Shown: positions 1 through 8,755 of the stretch, in pieces
How the letters are laid out: each line of letters begins with the position of its first letter
Position numbering within the stretch: position 1 is the stretch's first letter
Source of the DNA: Vreelandella rituensis
GTDB lineage: Bacteria; Pseudomonadota; Gammaproteobacteria; Pseudomonadales; Halomonadaceae
Direction: 5' to 3'
Assembly: GCF_003336665.1 (NCBI RefSeq)
Contig: NZ_QPIJ01000001.1
Span: 124,001 to 188,000, forward strand
Length of the DNA: 64,000 nucleotides
Program-made: the position numbers and the translations under genes
Notes under the pieces: generated by a model
The model's input: the letters and a program-made list of their open reading frames with translations, nothing else
Databases searched by the model: none
What the model was told of the DNA's origin: nothing

Positions 1-1813
1 GGTCAGTCGCCATGCTGCCGGGGATAGGCACTAGGTCATTGCGCTGAGCCCGGACCACGGCGGGAGGCTCGACGTGGGGCATTCGCAGCGGGATCAGCGT
101 GTCGCGCCATTTCATGAACGCCTGACCTTCAGCCAGGTTGGTAATCTCCTGCACGGTGACTCGAGGCACTTTCTCGAGGCTCTGGGAATCCTCTACCCAC
201 CGTCCCTTATCAAATCGCTTGCCGCCTGAGCGGAGAATTTGTGTTTCACCTACGGCATTTATAAATTCGTCGCAGGTTTCCTTGTCTTCGGTTTTGAGAA
301 TGACCTTGAGACCCGAGTTCGACACGATGCGCTGCGCTTCCAAGTCGCCGGCCGATTTAAAGCTGGCCCATTCCTGGCCGGAGAAAACGTTAAAGACACC
401 AAGGCTACGTGCCTGGGAGGCAACGTCAGCGGTACCGGCCTGCAAATACGAACCCGCTTCATCGTAAATCAGCAGCATGGCGCGCAGGGAGTTTGTTGGG
501 CGACGATCGACGATATCGGCTTTCAGGCCAGTCAAGCGGCCAGAAATGGATTGGGAAAGGGCGGACTTGATGCCGGAAAGCGCCATACGGCCAAGCTGAC
601 TCATGGAGTTCGGGCTTTTTTCCAAAGCGGGAAGCTGACAAAGCAATATGCGGCGCCCGTACACGATATCCGGGAAATAAATATCTGAGAACTGAACATT
701 GGCTATGTGGCCGTAGGTACCAATCAACATGGCGTAGAGGGCTGAGAACTGCATAAGCAGGAAGCCGAACTGCTTGGATGGTTGGTCAGCGAGGGCCATG
801 GAGCGTTGCTGGGGATCATCGATAGACATGGCGTCGCGATAGCCGGGGATTTCGTTCAGTACCGCCGCTATCTGATCACGCGCTGTCTTGTCGATGTCAG
901 GGTCCTTCTCGAGCTCGGATAATTTCTCAAGGCTCATATACTCCTGCAGCGACTTTACCGATATTTGGATACGTCCTTTATCGCGTAATTCCACGAGACC
1001 TTTGAGCAACGAGCGGAGCAGGGCTTCGGCACGTTCCACCCACATCTTGTTCTCACCGCTGGCCTCAGAGCCGAGTAGCGATGCCCCAATCTCGAAAAGC
1101 GTATCGGAGTTACCAGTACCAAACAGATTGAAAGTATTACTTTCGACCGCTCTAAACTCTTCCCACAGCGCCTTTTCGGCTGCGCTGTAAAAGCTGTAGT
1201 CCGCTTGCTGAGAGGCACCCACCACGAAGTTGAGTACCAGAAAATCGTCCGCACGCCCTGCGGCGACGGCCATGGCAAAAAGATCGAACCAGGTTTTGGG
1301 ATCGGCTTTACCATCGATCATCACCATGCCGGAGCCGGAGACAAAAGCTGTGTAGGCGAAAGCAGAGGTCATGGTCACGGTCTTGCCCGAGCCGGTGGTG
1401 CCGGAAAGCACCATATGCGTTCTTACTAAATTATCGGCGGCTACTACTTCTTCGCCGGTGTTGAAGTTATTGCCCATGGGCCAGATGCCATCACCGCCGC
1501 GATGGGAGGGTGTGGACAAGACGGACCATTCTTCTACTGTTTTTTTCTTGCCAGGGGTACGCTTAATGTAAGGACCGGTACCTCGCCCAAAGGGGTCCTG
1601 TTTTCTTAGCCGCTGATTGGTGTCGATGACATAAAGCACCATGGCGAGGGATAGCCACAGTACAGGCGTTCCAGGAAGGGCTACTGCAACGAGGCCAAGG
1701 GCGAGAATATACCGATGTACGCTGCGGCGAACCGAATAGCCCGCTTCAAAAAACGCATTGTAAGATCTTCTTTGCGTTTCGCGGTTGCCATCATTGAAGG
1801 ACGTAAGTGCCAA
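1..1813 (-). CDS. dotL: DotL/IcmO (TrbC)-type coupling ATPase, 3' end outside window
   Basis: Inner-membrane coupling protein that feeds DNA-protein substrates to a Dot/Icm-type conjugation machine. I read it as starting at TTG 1813, seven bases after an ACAGGAG ribosome site; about 604 codons stay open to the window edge, so the C-terminus is missing. The N-terminus has hydrophobic stretches (about residues 35-60), Walker A GTTGSGKT lies at about 138-145, and a Walker B-like LLIYDEAG at about 445. The DotM partner lies 29 kb away at 30056. The family call is firm; the choice of DotL over another TraD-like ATPase rests on the DotM and DotA neighbours. Confidence 0.85.
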   Translation of the reverse strand, partial: MALTSFNDGNRETQRRSYNAFFEAGYSVRRSVHRYILALGLVAVALPGTPVLWLSLAMVLYVIDTNQRLRKQDPFGRGTGPYIKRTPGKKKTVEEWSVLSTPSHRGGDGIWPMGNNFNTGEEVVAADNLVRTHMVLSGTTGSGKTVTMTSAFAYTAFVSGSGMVMIDGKADPKTWFDLFAMAVAAGRADDFLVLNFVVGASQQADYSFYSAAEKALWEEFRAVESNTFNLFGTGNSDTLFEIGASLLGSEASGENKMWVERAEALLRSLLKGLVELRDKGRIQISVKSLQEYMSLEKLSELEKDPDIDKTARDQIAAVLNEIPGYRDAMSIDDPQQRSMALADQPSKQFGFLLMQFSALYAMLIGTYGHIANVQFSDIYFPDIVYGRRILLCQLPALEKSPNSMSQLGRMALSGIKSALSQSISGRLTGLKADIVDRRPTNSLRAMLLIYDEAGSYLQAGTADVASQARSLGVFNVFSGQEWASFKSAGDLEAQRIVSNSGLKVILKTEDKETCDEFINAVGETQILRSGGKRFDKGRWVEDSQSLEKVPRVTVQEITNLAEGQAFMKWRDTLIPLRMPHVEPPAVVRAQRNDLVPIPGSMATD

Positions 1814-1894
1814 GGCCGGTCTCCTGTAATATCTTGCCGCATCTTCATATATGGTACTGTGACCATAATACCTGTTCTTTAAGGAGTTTTGTTG

Positions 1895-2272
1895 ATGGAC
1901 ACGTTGGATAAAGAGTTAGAGCCCTTAGTGACACTCTTAGGTCTGGTAGATTTCCGGATCGCGGATCGGATTGTGCTGGGCGAGGATGTGGATACGTTCA
2001 ATATGTTTGCTGACGCACAAGTAGGGGAGTTTTTGGTGGGTGTACAGTTTCTTCCCGCTGAAGGGGGTGGTCCCTTTGCTGAAGGCATGCGAGAGCTCTT
2101 GCTGGAGTACCGTCTGGTGGGGGAGTCACCAATTCAGGAAGTGAGGGCTGCTTTGCCGGCACAGGCACCGTTTGGTCTGGTCGCTTACCTGAAAGAGTCA
2201 CCCTCAGTTAACGAGTTGGCTGAGTTTGGGCGCGAAGTGCTTCGGGACATCAATGAGCGTTTGCCCATGTGA
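1895..2272 (+). CDS. small acidic protein of unknown function
   Basis: A 125-residue soluble, acidic protein, divergent from dotL. ATG 1895 is chosen because AAGGAG ends 8 bases before it; upstream TTG codons are too close to that site. There is no signal peptide, membrane segment or recognised motif. A hairpin terminator follows at 2335. Its position next to the coupling protein suggests a transfer-related or regulatory role, but nothing in the sequence proves this. Confidence 0.7.
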   Translation: MDTLDKELEPLVTLLGLVDFRIADRIVLGEDVDTFNMFADAQVGEFLVGVQFLPAEGGGPFAEGMRELLLEYRLVGESPIQEVRAALPAQAPFGLVAYLKESPSVNELAEFGREVLRDINERLPM

Positions 2273-2334
2273 CTGCTCTCCGCCGATTCTATTCTGTGAG
2301 TTAATCGGTGGAGGGTTCAAAAGCAAGAAAAACT

Positions 2335-2354
2335 AAAGGGGCTCGCGCCCCTTT
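2335..2354. terminator. bidirectional hairpin terminator
   Basis: Perfect 8-bp stem AAAGGGGC/GCCCCTTT with a TCGC loop, between two genes that converge on it (stops at 2272 and 2399). The A/T ends of the stem give a short U tract in either direction. Confidence 0.7.
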
Positions 2355-2398
2355 AATACTGCTTGAGACTCGCCTGCACTGCGCGAGGGAAATGCCTA

Positions 2399-4240
2399 TT
2401 AGGTGAAGGGCATATCAAAGGAGCTATTTCTTACTGGCGCGGTTTTTGTCGCCGGGTTGTCAGAATTGTCGATCTCACTGCCTTTGTCAGAAGGTGGGGT
2501 ATCATCAAAAGTGTCGTTGAACCCATCTAGCCAGTCAGGTTCACCTTCATTTTCAGCAGCAAAGTTGCCGCCAAGAGGAAAGTCTGCATCCCCTTCATTC
2601 TCAGGCACAGCATTGCCCCCAAGGGGGAAGTCAGGATCAGGTTGAGTTGCTGGCGCTGACTGAGCATTGCCTCCACTAGCATTGATGTAGTCATTTATAC
2701 GCTGATTAGCGTCGAATTCAGCACTGCTATCATGGTGGTGTGCTGGCTCCTGGGCTTGCTGGGTCTGTTGTGGCTCTTGGGCTTGCTGGGTCTGTTGTGG
2801 CTCCTGGGCTTGCTGGGTCTGTTGTGGCTCCTGGGCGTGCTGGGTCTGTTGCGGTGCCTGGGCTTGCTGGGTCTGTTGTGGCTCCTGGGCTTGCTGGGTC
2901 TGTTGCGGTGCCTGGGCTTGCTGGGTCTGTTGTGGCTCCTGGGCTTGCTGGGTCTGTTGCGGTGCCTGGGCTTGCTGGGTCTGTTGCGGTGCCTGCGTAG
3001 AGGCATTCGGATTCATTTGCTTGAAAGGGTGCGAGGGGTGGTTGATTGGCACCGCAAGTTCAGGCTTCATCTTCAGGGACTCGCCATTGTATTGGCATTG
3101 AGTCAGTGGGTGTTGTGGCCCTATGCCATAGCTGTGGCGAGTGGTGATGTATTTTGAAAAAGTTGAGCCCTTATTGGCAGCGTAGGTGAAGGCTACTGAC
3201 GGCACAAAAGACAGGTTTTTCTGCAACGCGTCAGGACTGGTGTCTGCGGGATCACGAAGATACACGTTCTGGTTGTCTTTGTGGCATGAGTCCAGCGGTC
3301 GATTCGACCCTTCCAAGGCTCGCATATCGATATTGTCATCATCCACGCTGCGACTGGCCTTGAGTTCGGTCCCACGGATGCAAACTAGCTTGGCGTCATC
3401 ACCGTACTTGCCGCGCATGTAATCCAAGGCTTCATGAGCGATCCGGTTGAGCATATTGGCATGTAAAGGAAGTTTGCGTGGATACGTCTTTCCGTTCCAG
3501 ATGCGGATGCGCTCACTCTCGGGCAGCCAGTCCGGATAATCGGAAGGCTCTGGGTGGGGAATTTCTTTATAGAGCTCCGTTGTTTCTATCACCTGATTGT
3601 CTTTGTCCAGGATGGCGAAGATGGCACTCGATGAAGGCATAGAAGCCCATTGGATAGATTGGCCGGCGCCGTTCTTCACCGTGCTGGGGATCGTGCACCG
3701 CTTAAAGTGGTCTTGGCAGATATCCAAAGATTTGGCCATTTCAGGCGAGAGCTGGCCATCATGAAACACATCGAATGCGTTAGGGTTGATTACGGTAATT
3801 CCCGCGGTCTCAATCATGGCCTGGCCTTCATGCACGACCTTGCGCGTATGGATCAGGGCTGGCTTGTTCTCGGTACGCTCGCTGTTAGCACTATTGAGCC
3901 AGCGGACGACGGCATGACCTGGGGCCGTGGCTTGAAACCCCTCGGCGATCAGAGGTTCCCCGACCTTGCTGGCCATCTTTTGTCCGATTAGCCCGCCGAA
4001 ATAGCGTGATTTACTCTTCTGGGCGTAGCGCTCCCTGTCACTGGGGGATATCGCATTCATGTCCATAGAGAGAACGTAATCGCCGGGAGCCACGGTCAAG
4101 TTCTCGGGATTGTCTTCAAGGGTGACGCTGCAGGTAAGGGTTCCAGCCTGTGGATCGACATCCTTGACGCGAAGCAAGATTGGGGCCGTGGCGCCTGTTC
4201 GGGCAACCCGTTTGGCTTGTGACTGTGACGTGAATGCCAT
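2399..4240 (-). CDS. large unknown protein with PQQTQQAQ tandem repeats
   Basis: A 613-residue protein of unknown function. Residues 1 to about 410 look globular and have no motif I recognise. Residues about 417-497 are nine copies of a nine-residue unit (A/E)PQQTQQAQ, followed by a His-rich patch and two copies of a DFPLGGN...ENEG module; the tail is acidic and disordered. There is no signal peptide or membrane helix. ATG follows GAGGA. It has its own copy of the plasmid promoter element (4297-4329), divergent from the copy serving the next gene. The low-complexity linker suggests a scaffold or a protein with a flexible DNA- or protein-binding tail; this is inference. Confidence 0.8.
   Translation of the reverse strand: MAFTSQSQAKRVARTGATAPILLRVKDVDPQAGTLTCSVTLEDNPENLTVAPGDYVLSMDMNAISPSDRERYAQKSKSRYFGGLIGQKMASKVGEPLIAEGFQATAPGHAVVRWLNSANSERTENKPALIHTRKVVHEGQAMIETAGITVINPNAFDVFHDGQLSPEMAKSLDICQDHFKRCTIPSTVKNGAGQSIQWASMPSSSAIFAILDKDNQVIETTELYKEIPHPEPSDYPDWLPESERIRIWNGKTYPRKLPLHANMLNRIAHEALDYMRGKYGDDAKLVCIRGTELKASRSVDDDNIDMRALEGSNRPLDSCHKDNQNVYLRDPADTSPDALQKNLSFVPSVAFTYAANKGSTFSKYITTRHSYGIGPQHPLTQCQYNGESLKMKPELAVPINHPSHPFKQMNPNASTQAPQQTQQAQAPQQTQQAQEPQQTQQAQAPQQTQQAQEPQQTQQAQAPQQTQHAQEPQQTQQAQEPQQTQQAQEPQQTQQAQEPAHHHDSSAEFDANQRINDYINASGGNAQSAPATQPDPDFPLGGNAVPENEGDADFPLGGNFAAENEGEPDWLDGFNDTFDDTPPSDKGSEIDNSDNPATKTAPVRNSSFDMPFT
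2750..2992 (-). repeat. nine tandem 27-bp coding repeats
   Basis: Nine in-frame copies of a 27-bp unit encode (A/E)PQQTQQAQ; one copy has Q changed to H. The high identity between copies implies recent expansion by slippage or recombination, so copy number probably varies between relatives. Confidence 0.95.
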
Positions 4241-4296
4241 GGTTAGCTTCCTCTAAAAATTGGACTCAGGTCTGGGAGCATTCCCCCATGGTATCT

Positions 4297-4329
4297 ATAT
4301 AGGGGCCAAGGTATGTAGCCGGGCGAAAA
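4297..4329 (-). promoter_or_regulatory. plasmid promoter element P1
   Basis: Read on the minus strand: TTTTCGCCC, 13 bp, GGCCCCTATAT. The end of the element lies 56 bp before the start at 4240. It is divergent from P2, 60 bp away in the same intergenic region. Confidence 0.8.
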
Positions 4330-4388
4330 ACTCTTCAACGACTGCCTCCCATGTTGCTAGTTGATGCACCGCAAGTGCCATAACGCTA

Positions 4389-4421
4389 TTTTCACCCAAT
4401 TATGAAGCAAGACCCCTATAT
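4389..4421 (+). promoter_or_regulatory. plasmid promoter element P2
   Basis: TTTTCACCC, 13 bp, GACCCCTATAT, followed by an A that extends the TATATA. It lies 53 bp before the start at 4475. One mismatch (A for G) in the upstream box. Confidence 0.8.
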
Positions 4422-4474
4422 AGTGGACATAGCGATGTATAAACCAGTGCGTTGGTCAGAGAAGGAGAAAAGCG

Positions 4475-5848
4475 ATGGCTACCTCAGAGGCAAACCGGGA
4501 CGAGGATCAAGGGAGTGCGGTTCAATATCCTATGAGTACGCAAAGTGCCAATGATAGGCCTGGCCCGGAAAGCACTCAGGGCGGTGGCGCGCATGAAACG
4601 CAGGAGCAGGAACGTGAACGAGAGGAGCATAATCGTCGTGAGCGTGAAGAGGCTGCTCAATCTCAGGAAAGAGAGGATGAGGCGGCGCGTGCCAAACGAG
4701 CCCAGGACCGAGAAAGTGCTCAGGCAAATGCCAGCCAGTCGGCGGGACCATCCGCCCAGCGCCAGGGTGAACCAGCCGCCCCACAAGGGCCTGGCGGCCC
4801 CGGCTTTGTTGCGCGTGTGAAGCGGGGCGCGCGGGCGCTAAGGCCCGGTGTCAACGGGCTCAAGTACCTTGCGATGTTTGTCATTGACGCCATTGCGACT
4901 GCCTTGCGCCGCTTATTTGGGAAAATCACCAATCAGGACCTCGAGCAACAGCGAAAGGAAGCGCAGAGCACTAACGCCCAGCTGGCCAGCGATAATAAAG
5001 CCCTTCATAACGAACAGTCTGACCTTGAGCGCGACCTTCAGCGCAAAAAGGATGACTTCATGGAAGCTAAAGAGAAGTCTCGGCATGCAGAGATTCTTGG
5101 GGCAGCAGAAAGCATCAAAAAAGCAGCGGAAGCTTCCGCTGCGCAAGCCAAGCCAGGCATAGGATTCACGCCAAGCAGTGAAACGGAATTAATGCAACGC
5201 AATGACTATGCAGATGTTGAGTGGAAAGATCTCGCATGGAAGAGCAAGTTGGAGGGCTATTTGAATGGACAAGTCCCTGCCAAGGAGTTGTTTTCACATC
5301 GGCAGCTGGACGCCATTCTGGACAAAAACACTATCACCGAGAATGGTGACTTTCAGTATAGCGGCCTGACGCGGGAGTCGGCCGAGTATGCAAAAGAACG
5401 AGCCCTTGAGCTTGCAGAAAGGCTGACCTCAGGCAAGCCGATTGCCTCGCAGGACATGTCGGATGCATTGACCTGCATCGCCTACCTTCGCTTAGCCAAT
5501 GAGCATAGAAAGGGTAGGGGGTACAACATGATACCGAAAGAAGACGCTCGGAAAGGCGTAGAGCAACACGCCATGCAGTATTGCGCGTTTTTGCGGGACT
5601 CGGACCTCATGCCTGACGGCTGGCCAGAAGATTTCTCCTGCGAACTGGAAGAGGTGGTTGTCGAGATGCTTCGAGAGCAGCAAGCTCCGGCAAATGGACA
5701 GACTTCCCCCATCCGGGCGGGGATCTCCCTGGGATCGACGGCGCACACCGACAAGAAGCCGAACGCAGAGACGCGTGCGTTGCCTCCTGGAGAAAATCCC
5801 AAGCCGGGCCCCAATCGCCCGTATCCTGGTTTGCCAGGCCCTACGTAA
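4475..5848 (+). CDS. unknown charged coiled-coil protein
   Basis: A 457-residue protein of unknown function, driven by P2 and with a strong AAGGAG before the ATG. Residues 1-110 are low-complexity and rich in Glu, Arg and Gln. A moderately hydrophobic, basic stretch at about 120-155 is followed by a long coiled coil (about 156-205), then a mixed globular region to about 400 and a Pro-rich tail. The hydrophobic stretch could be a membrane anchor with the coiled coil exposed; that is inference. No catalytic motif is visible. Confidence 0.75.
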   Translation: MATSEANRDEDQGSAVQYPMSTQSANDRPGPESTQGGGAHETQEQEREREEHNRREREEAAQSQEREDEAARAKRAQDRESAQANASQSAGPSAQRQGEPAAPQGPGGPGFVARVKRGARALRPGVNGLKYLAMFVIDAIATALRRLFGKITNQDLEQQRKEAQSTNAQLASDNKALHNEQSDLERDLQRKKDDFMEAKEKSRHAEILGAAESIKKAAEASAAQAKPGIGFTPSSETELMQRNDYADVEWKDLAWKSKLEGYLNGQVPAKELFSHRQLDAILDKNTITENGDFQYSGLTRESAEYAKERALELAERLTSGKPIASQDMSDALTCIAYLRLANEHRKGRGYNMIPKEDARKGVEQHAMQYCAFLRDSDLMPDGWPEDFSCELEEVVVEMLREQQAPANGQTSPIRAGISLGSTAHTDKKPNAETRALPPGENPKPGPNRPYPGLPGPT

Positions 5849-5920
5849 AGTGGCATTTGTTCGAATCAGAGCGATGAGTTGTGGTAGATATGGTTTAAAA
5901 GCTCTTAAAGGAATATCGCC

Positions 5921-6256
5921 ATGTCCCACTTAAAACCGCCGGCATCGGTATTTGCTGCATCAAAAGATCGGCCAGGGCTGTTTGCGGGTAAAGACCAGGA
6001 TCGCCATTACCAGCCACTGTACTGGTGGTCCATGAACCGGACGGAAGTGATGCGTGCCGCCTTGATGGTGCCGTATAAGTTATTACCAACGTATTTGATC
6101 GACAGGGATCAATTGCCTCTGGGCGGGATACGCCGGGTGTTTACAGCTGAAAGCGCAGATCATCGGCGTCTTTCAAGAGCGGCGGCGTATGATTCGCGCT
6201 TGATCGGCGCGACAAGTTCCTTGTCCCGCCCGAGAACTCGGTTGCGCCTATCGTGA
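5921..6256 (+). CDS. small protein of unknown function
   Basis: A 111-residue basic protein with an AAAGGA site 9 bases before its ATG. It is followed within 30 bases by a strong terminator, which supports it as the last gene of the unit begun at 4475. No domain recognised; the C-terminus is Arg/Ser-rich. Less certain than its neighbours because of its length. Confidence 0.55.
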   Translation: MSHLKPPASVFAASKDRPGLFAGKDQDRHYQPLYWWSMNRTEVMRAALMVPYKLLPTYLIDRDQLPLGGIRRVFTAESADHRRLSRAAAYDSRLIGATSSLSRPRTRLRLS

Positions 6257-6282
6257 GAGTGGGTCGTGTGGAGGATTTCGAA

Positions 6283-6308
6283 CCAGAGCCCAGTCTCTGG
6301 TTTTTTTT
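6283..6308 (+). terminator. rho-independent terminator
   Basis: Stem CCAGAG/CTCTGG with a six-base loop and a run of eight T. The T run also forms the start of the TTTTCGCCC box of P3, so terminator and next promoter share bases. Confidence 0.9.
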
Positions 6309-6337
6309 CGCCCGTTTTTAATCCGAGACCCCTATGT
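6305..6337 (+). promoter_or_regulatory. plasmid promoter element P3
   Basis: TTTTCGCCC, 13 bp, GACCCCTATGT, ending 40 bp before the nuclease start at 6378. It is fused to the preceding terminator. Confidence 0.85.
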
Positions 6338-6377
6338 ATGGGGGTAAGAACACAACGGATTTCAAGAGGGTGCGTAA

Positions 6378-7991
6378 ATGGCGTTTATTCCGGAAGGTAT
6401 GTCCAATCAAGACCTTGAACTCCATCATGACCATCGCCGGCTGATCACCGGTACCGGGGCTGCGGTCCTGATGGGCCATGGCTATCGCAATGACGGCGAT
6501 CTTTCGCACATGGATGGCATTGTACGTCTCTATGCCAAGATGCGCGGCGAAGCTATAACCAGGGTGAAGTCCAATAAGGCGATGCAGACAGGCATCGAGC
6601 TTGAGCCTGTGGCCTTCAAGCACCTAAAGCAGCAGCTTGCGGCCGGGGAAATTGATGGACTCGACGAGGTGACCCTTGTCGATGAGATGGCAGGGCTTCG
6701 CCTTGATGGTACCGATGGGAAAGGACTTGGATTCGGCGCCAACATTGATGCGCCAGTGGTGCGCAAAAGCGGCGAAATTGAAGATCCGGCCTCTGGAAAA
6801 ATGATCCCCATGCAGGATTACATCGATAAATGGGCGCGCTTCGAAAGAGAGCGAAAGCGCACCATGGAATCGAATTTAGATCGTGTGATGGTAGGCGATC
6901 CGCTGTTGAGCGTGCCTGAAAATCCCATGAAAGAGCCACCATTTGTCGGTGTTTTTGATATCAAGGCTACGATGGTTTATGACATCAGGCTTGAAGTAGA
7001 GACCCAGGGTCCCATGCCTGGCTGGGTTGTGCAGATTCACCATTACAATGCAGCCCTGAGAGCGAAAAACGAAGCCAACGGCTATCCTCCCGAAGATTAT
7101 CCAGACGTGTTGGGGATATCGCATATCTATTCGGGCGATATGCAGACGCGGTTTTATCCGGTGCCTTATGACCCTGCTCTTGAAGCAGAAATGAATCGTC
7201 GTGCAGAGCTCTTTCTGGATTGTGTGGAGAGGGGTGTCTCACCAGACAGTCCTGCAGTAAAAGATCATTTCAGTGTCTACCCGGTTAATCGTGGCATGCC
7301 CGGCGCCAAGCTTGCGTCAGAACCACTTGAGAAAAAGCTTGAGGCCGGTTTCACGCAACTGGATTACTGTGGCGAGATGGTCGCGAAGTGGACCGATAAA
7401 AAGCGCGCAACGGAAGCAAAAATCTGTGATCTCTATAAAGAGGAAGTGGAGAGAGAGGGCCAGTCGCTTTTTGCCAACGGTCGGGAGATGGTGCTTAGTT
7501 CTTCGAGTCGCCGAACGACTTCTCTCAACAAGGAGGCGCTGAATGCGGTTATCGATGCGTCCTCCGATGCGCGCTGTGCCATTGACGAGGCGCTTTTGGC
7601 GTTGGATAACCAGGAAACGGACAAAGCTCGGGAGGCTCTGCTGGCGGCGCGAGCGGAGCGGCTCCCCGAAGAGAACGTGCGTGATGTCAGTGCCTATGAA
7701 GTGACAATCAAGAAAGATACCAAACCCTCTTTTTCGATCAAGGCCACTAAAAAGGCCGAAAAACAGCATGGGATGTTGCTGAAAGCAAACCGAGTGGCGC
7801 CAGATGCTACGGTAGCAAAGGAATCAAGCGCCAAGGAAATTTCAGTGGAAGATGAGCCATTAACGGTTCCCGCGTCCCTGGTATCCGGTCCTGCTTTGCC
7901 GGCCAATAACGATGAAGCACCAGCTGTCCCAGCGAAACCGGCTACGAGCAAGCCTGCCTTGGCACAGTCGATACCCAGACCCTTCGGTTAA
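6378..7991 (+). CDS. YqaJ/lambda-exonuclease-like PD-(D/E)XK nuclease
   Basis: Probably a DNA exonuclease working in recombination, like YqaJ or lambda Exo. Within 537 residues, the N-terminal half carries the family's spaced motifs: GIELEP (Glu74, Glu76), an aspartate in FGANID (Asp124), FDIK (Asp194, Lys196) and WVVQIHHY (Gln219). The C-terminal 150 residues are charged, then Pro/Ala-rich, and end in SIPRPFG. The core is larger than a stand-alone YqaJ domain, so a second function is possible. It is monocistronic between P3 and the terminator at 8014. Pairing with the plasmid RecA at 38059 is an attractive inference. The activity is predicted only from motif order. Confidence 0.7.
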   Translation: MAFIPEGMSNQDLELHHDHRRLITGTGAAVLMGHGYRNDGDLSHMDGIVRLYAKMRGEAITRVKSNKAMQTGIELEPVAFKHLKQQLAAGEIDGLDEVTLVDEMAGLRLDGTDGKGLGFGANIDAPVVRKSGEIEDPASGKMIPMQDYIDKWARFERERKRTMESNLDRVMVGDPLLSVPENPMKEPPFVGVFDIKATMVYDIRLEVETQGPMPGWVVQIHHYNAALRAKNEANGYPPEDYPDVLGISHIYSGDMQTRFYPVPYDPALEAEMNRRAELFLDCVERGVSPDSPAVKDHFSVYPVNRGMPGAKLASEPLEKKLEAGFTQLDYCGEMVAKWTDKKRATEAKICDLYKEEVEREGQSLFANGREMVLSSSSRRTTSLNKEALNAVIDASSDARCAIDEALLALDNQETDKAREALLAARAERLPEENVRDVSAYEVTIKKDTKPSFSIKATKKAEKQHGMLLKANRVAPDATVAKESSAKEISVEDEPLTVPASLVSGPALPANNDEAPAVPAKPATSKPALAQSIPRPFG

Positions 7992-8013
7992 GCCCATCTG
8001 GTCCAAACGGTCA

Positions 8014-8039
8014 CCCCAGGCTTAAACCTGGGGTTTTTT
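8014..8039 (+). terminator. rho-independent terminator
   Basis: Stem CCCCAGG/CCTGGGG with a six-base loop, followed by six T. It ends the nuclease unit and insulates the dotA/sigma operon. Confidence 0.93.
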
Positions 8040-8091
8040 GTGCTTCGCCTTTGGGTTCCAGGGAGTGCTGAAAACGCACGACTCCCAAAAA

Positions 8092-8100
8092 TGGTATGAT
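8092..8100 (+). promoter_or_regulatory. extended -10, host sigma70-type promoter
   Basis: TGGTATGAT matches the extended -10 form TG-n-TATGAT. It lies 32 bp before the start at 8133, with no good -35. The plasmid-type GACCCCTATAT element is absent here, although this operon encodes the plasmid sigma factor. Confidence 0.55.
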
Positions 8101-8132
8101 GGTGACAACAACGGAACATTGAGATAACCCCC

Positions 8133-8750
8133 ATGCCGCTAGCTCTTGTTTTGGCCGAACCGCCTGCAGTTCAGGCAATGCCCGTCCCCGAGACCTATCA
8201 GGAGGCGAGAGAGGCACTGTACCAGGTAGGCCGTATATTGCTGGATACCCTTGAGGCTCAACCGCCCCAGGGGTCCAACGCCCAAGTTGTCACTGCCGAG
8301 ATGATCAATGGCGTGGGCGAAGGGTTCTTTCGCCTAACCCCCTATACCGCGGAACGAGCGGGGGAGCCTGAGCCTGGTGACATCCAGTTTTCCCTGGATT
8401 TAGGCGGAGAACTACAGCTCGCATTTGGAGAGCAGCCCTATGCAGCAACTAGCGAAGTTTGCGCAGGCATCGATGCTTGGCGCAGGGCGGGTTACTGGTG
8501 GCTGACGAAGGAGCGTATAACCCCGTCCACGTCGACAGAAATGATGATAGATACCTTCCTGGCTTCCCAGGAAGGCAGTGGTTTCACGCTGGAAAATGTC
8601 CCCGTCAAGGATGCCATTAAAGAGGTGATCCCCTTGATTGTCAGCGAGATGTTCGACATGGAGGGCGGGGGTGAGTTGTTTAATTCCGTAAGAATTGGCT
8701 GGCGCGGTGCGGACTCATGCTTTGAATACGGCATCAATCAAAGGAGATGA
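8133..8750 (+). CDS. unknown protein, first gene of the dotA-sigma operon
   Basis: A 205-residue protein of unknown function. The first 15 residues are hydrophobic but not a clear signal peptide. The rest is acidic and soluble-looking, with Trp-rich segments near 125. Its end is tightly coupled to dotA: the ribosome site for dotA lies inside its last codons. Co-transcription with DotA and the sigma factor suggests a transfer role. No motif recognised. Confidence 0.75.
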   Translation: MPLALVLAEPPAVQAMPVPETYQEAREALYQVGRILLDTLEAQPPQGSNAQVVTAEMINGVGEGFFRLTPYTAERAGEPEPGDIQFSLDLGGELQLAFGEQPYAATSEVCAGIDAWRRAGYWWLTKERITPSTSTEMMIDTFLASQEGSGFTLENVPVKDAIKEVIPLIVSEMFDMEGGGELFNSVRIGWRGADSCFEYGINQRR

Positions 8751-8755
8751 CGCTG

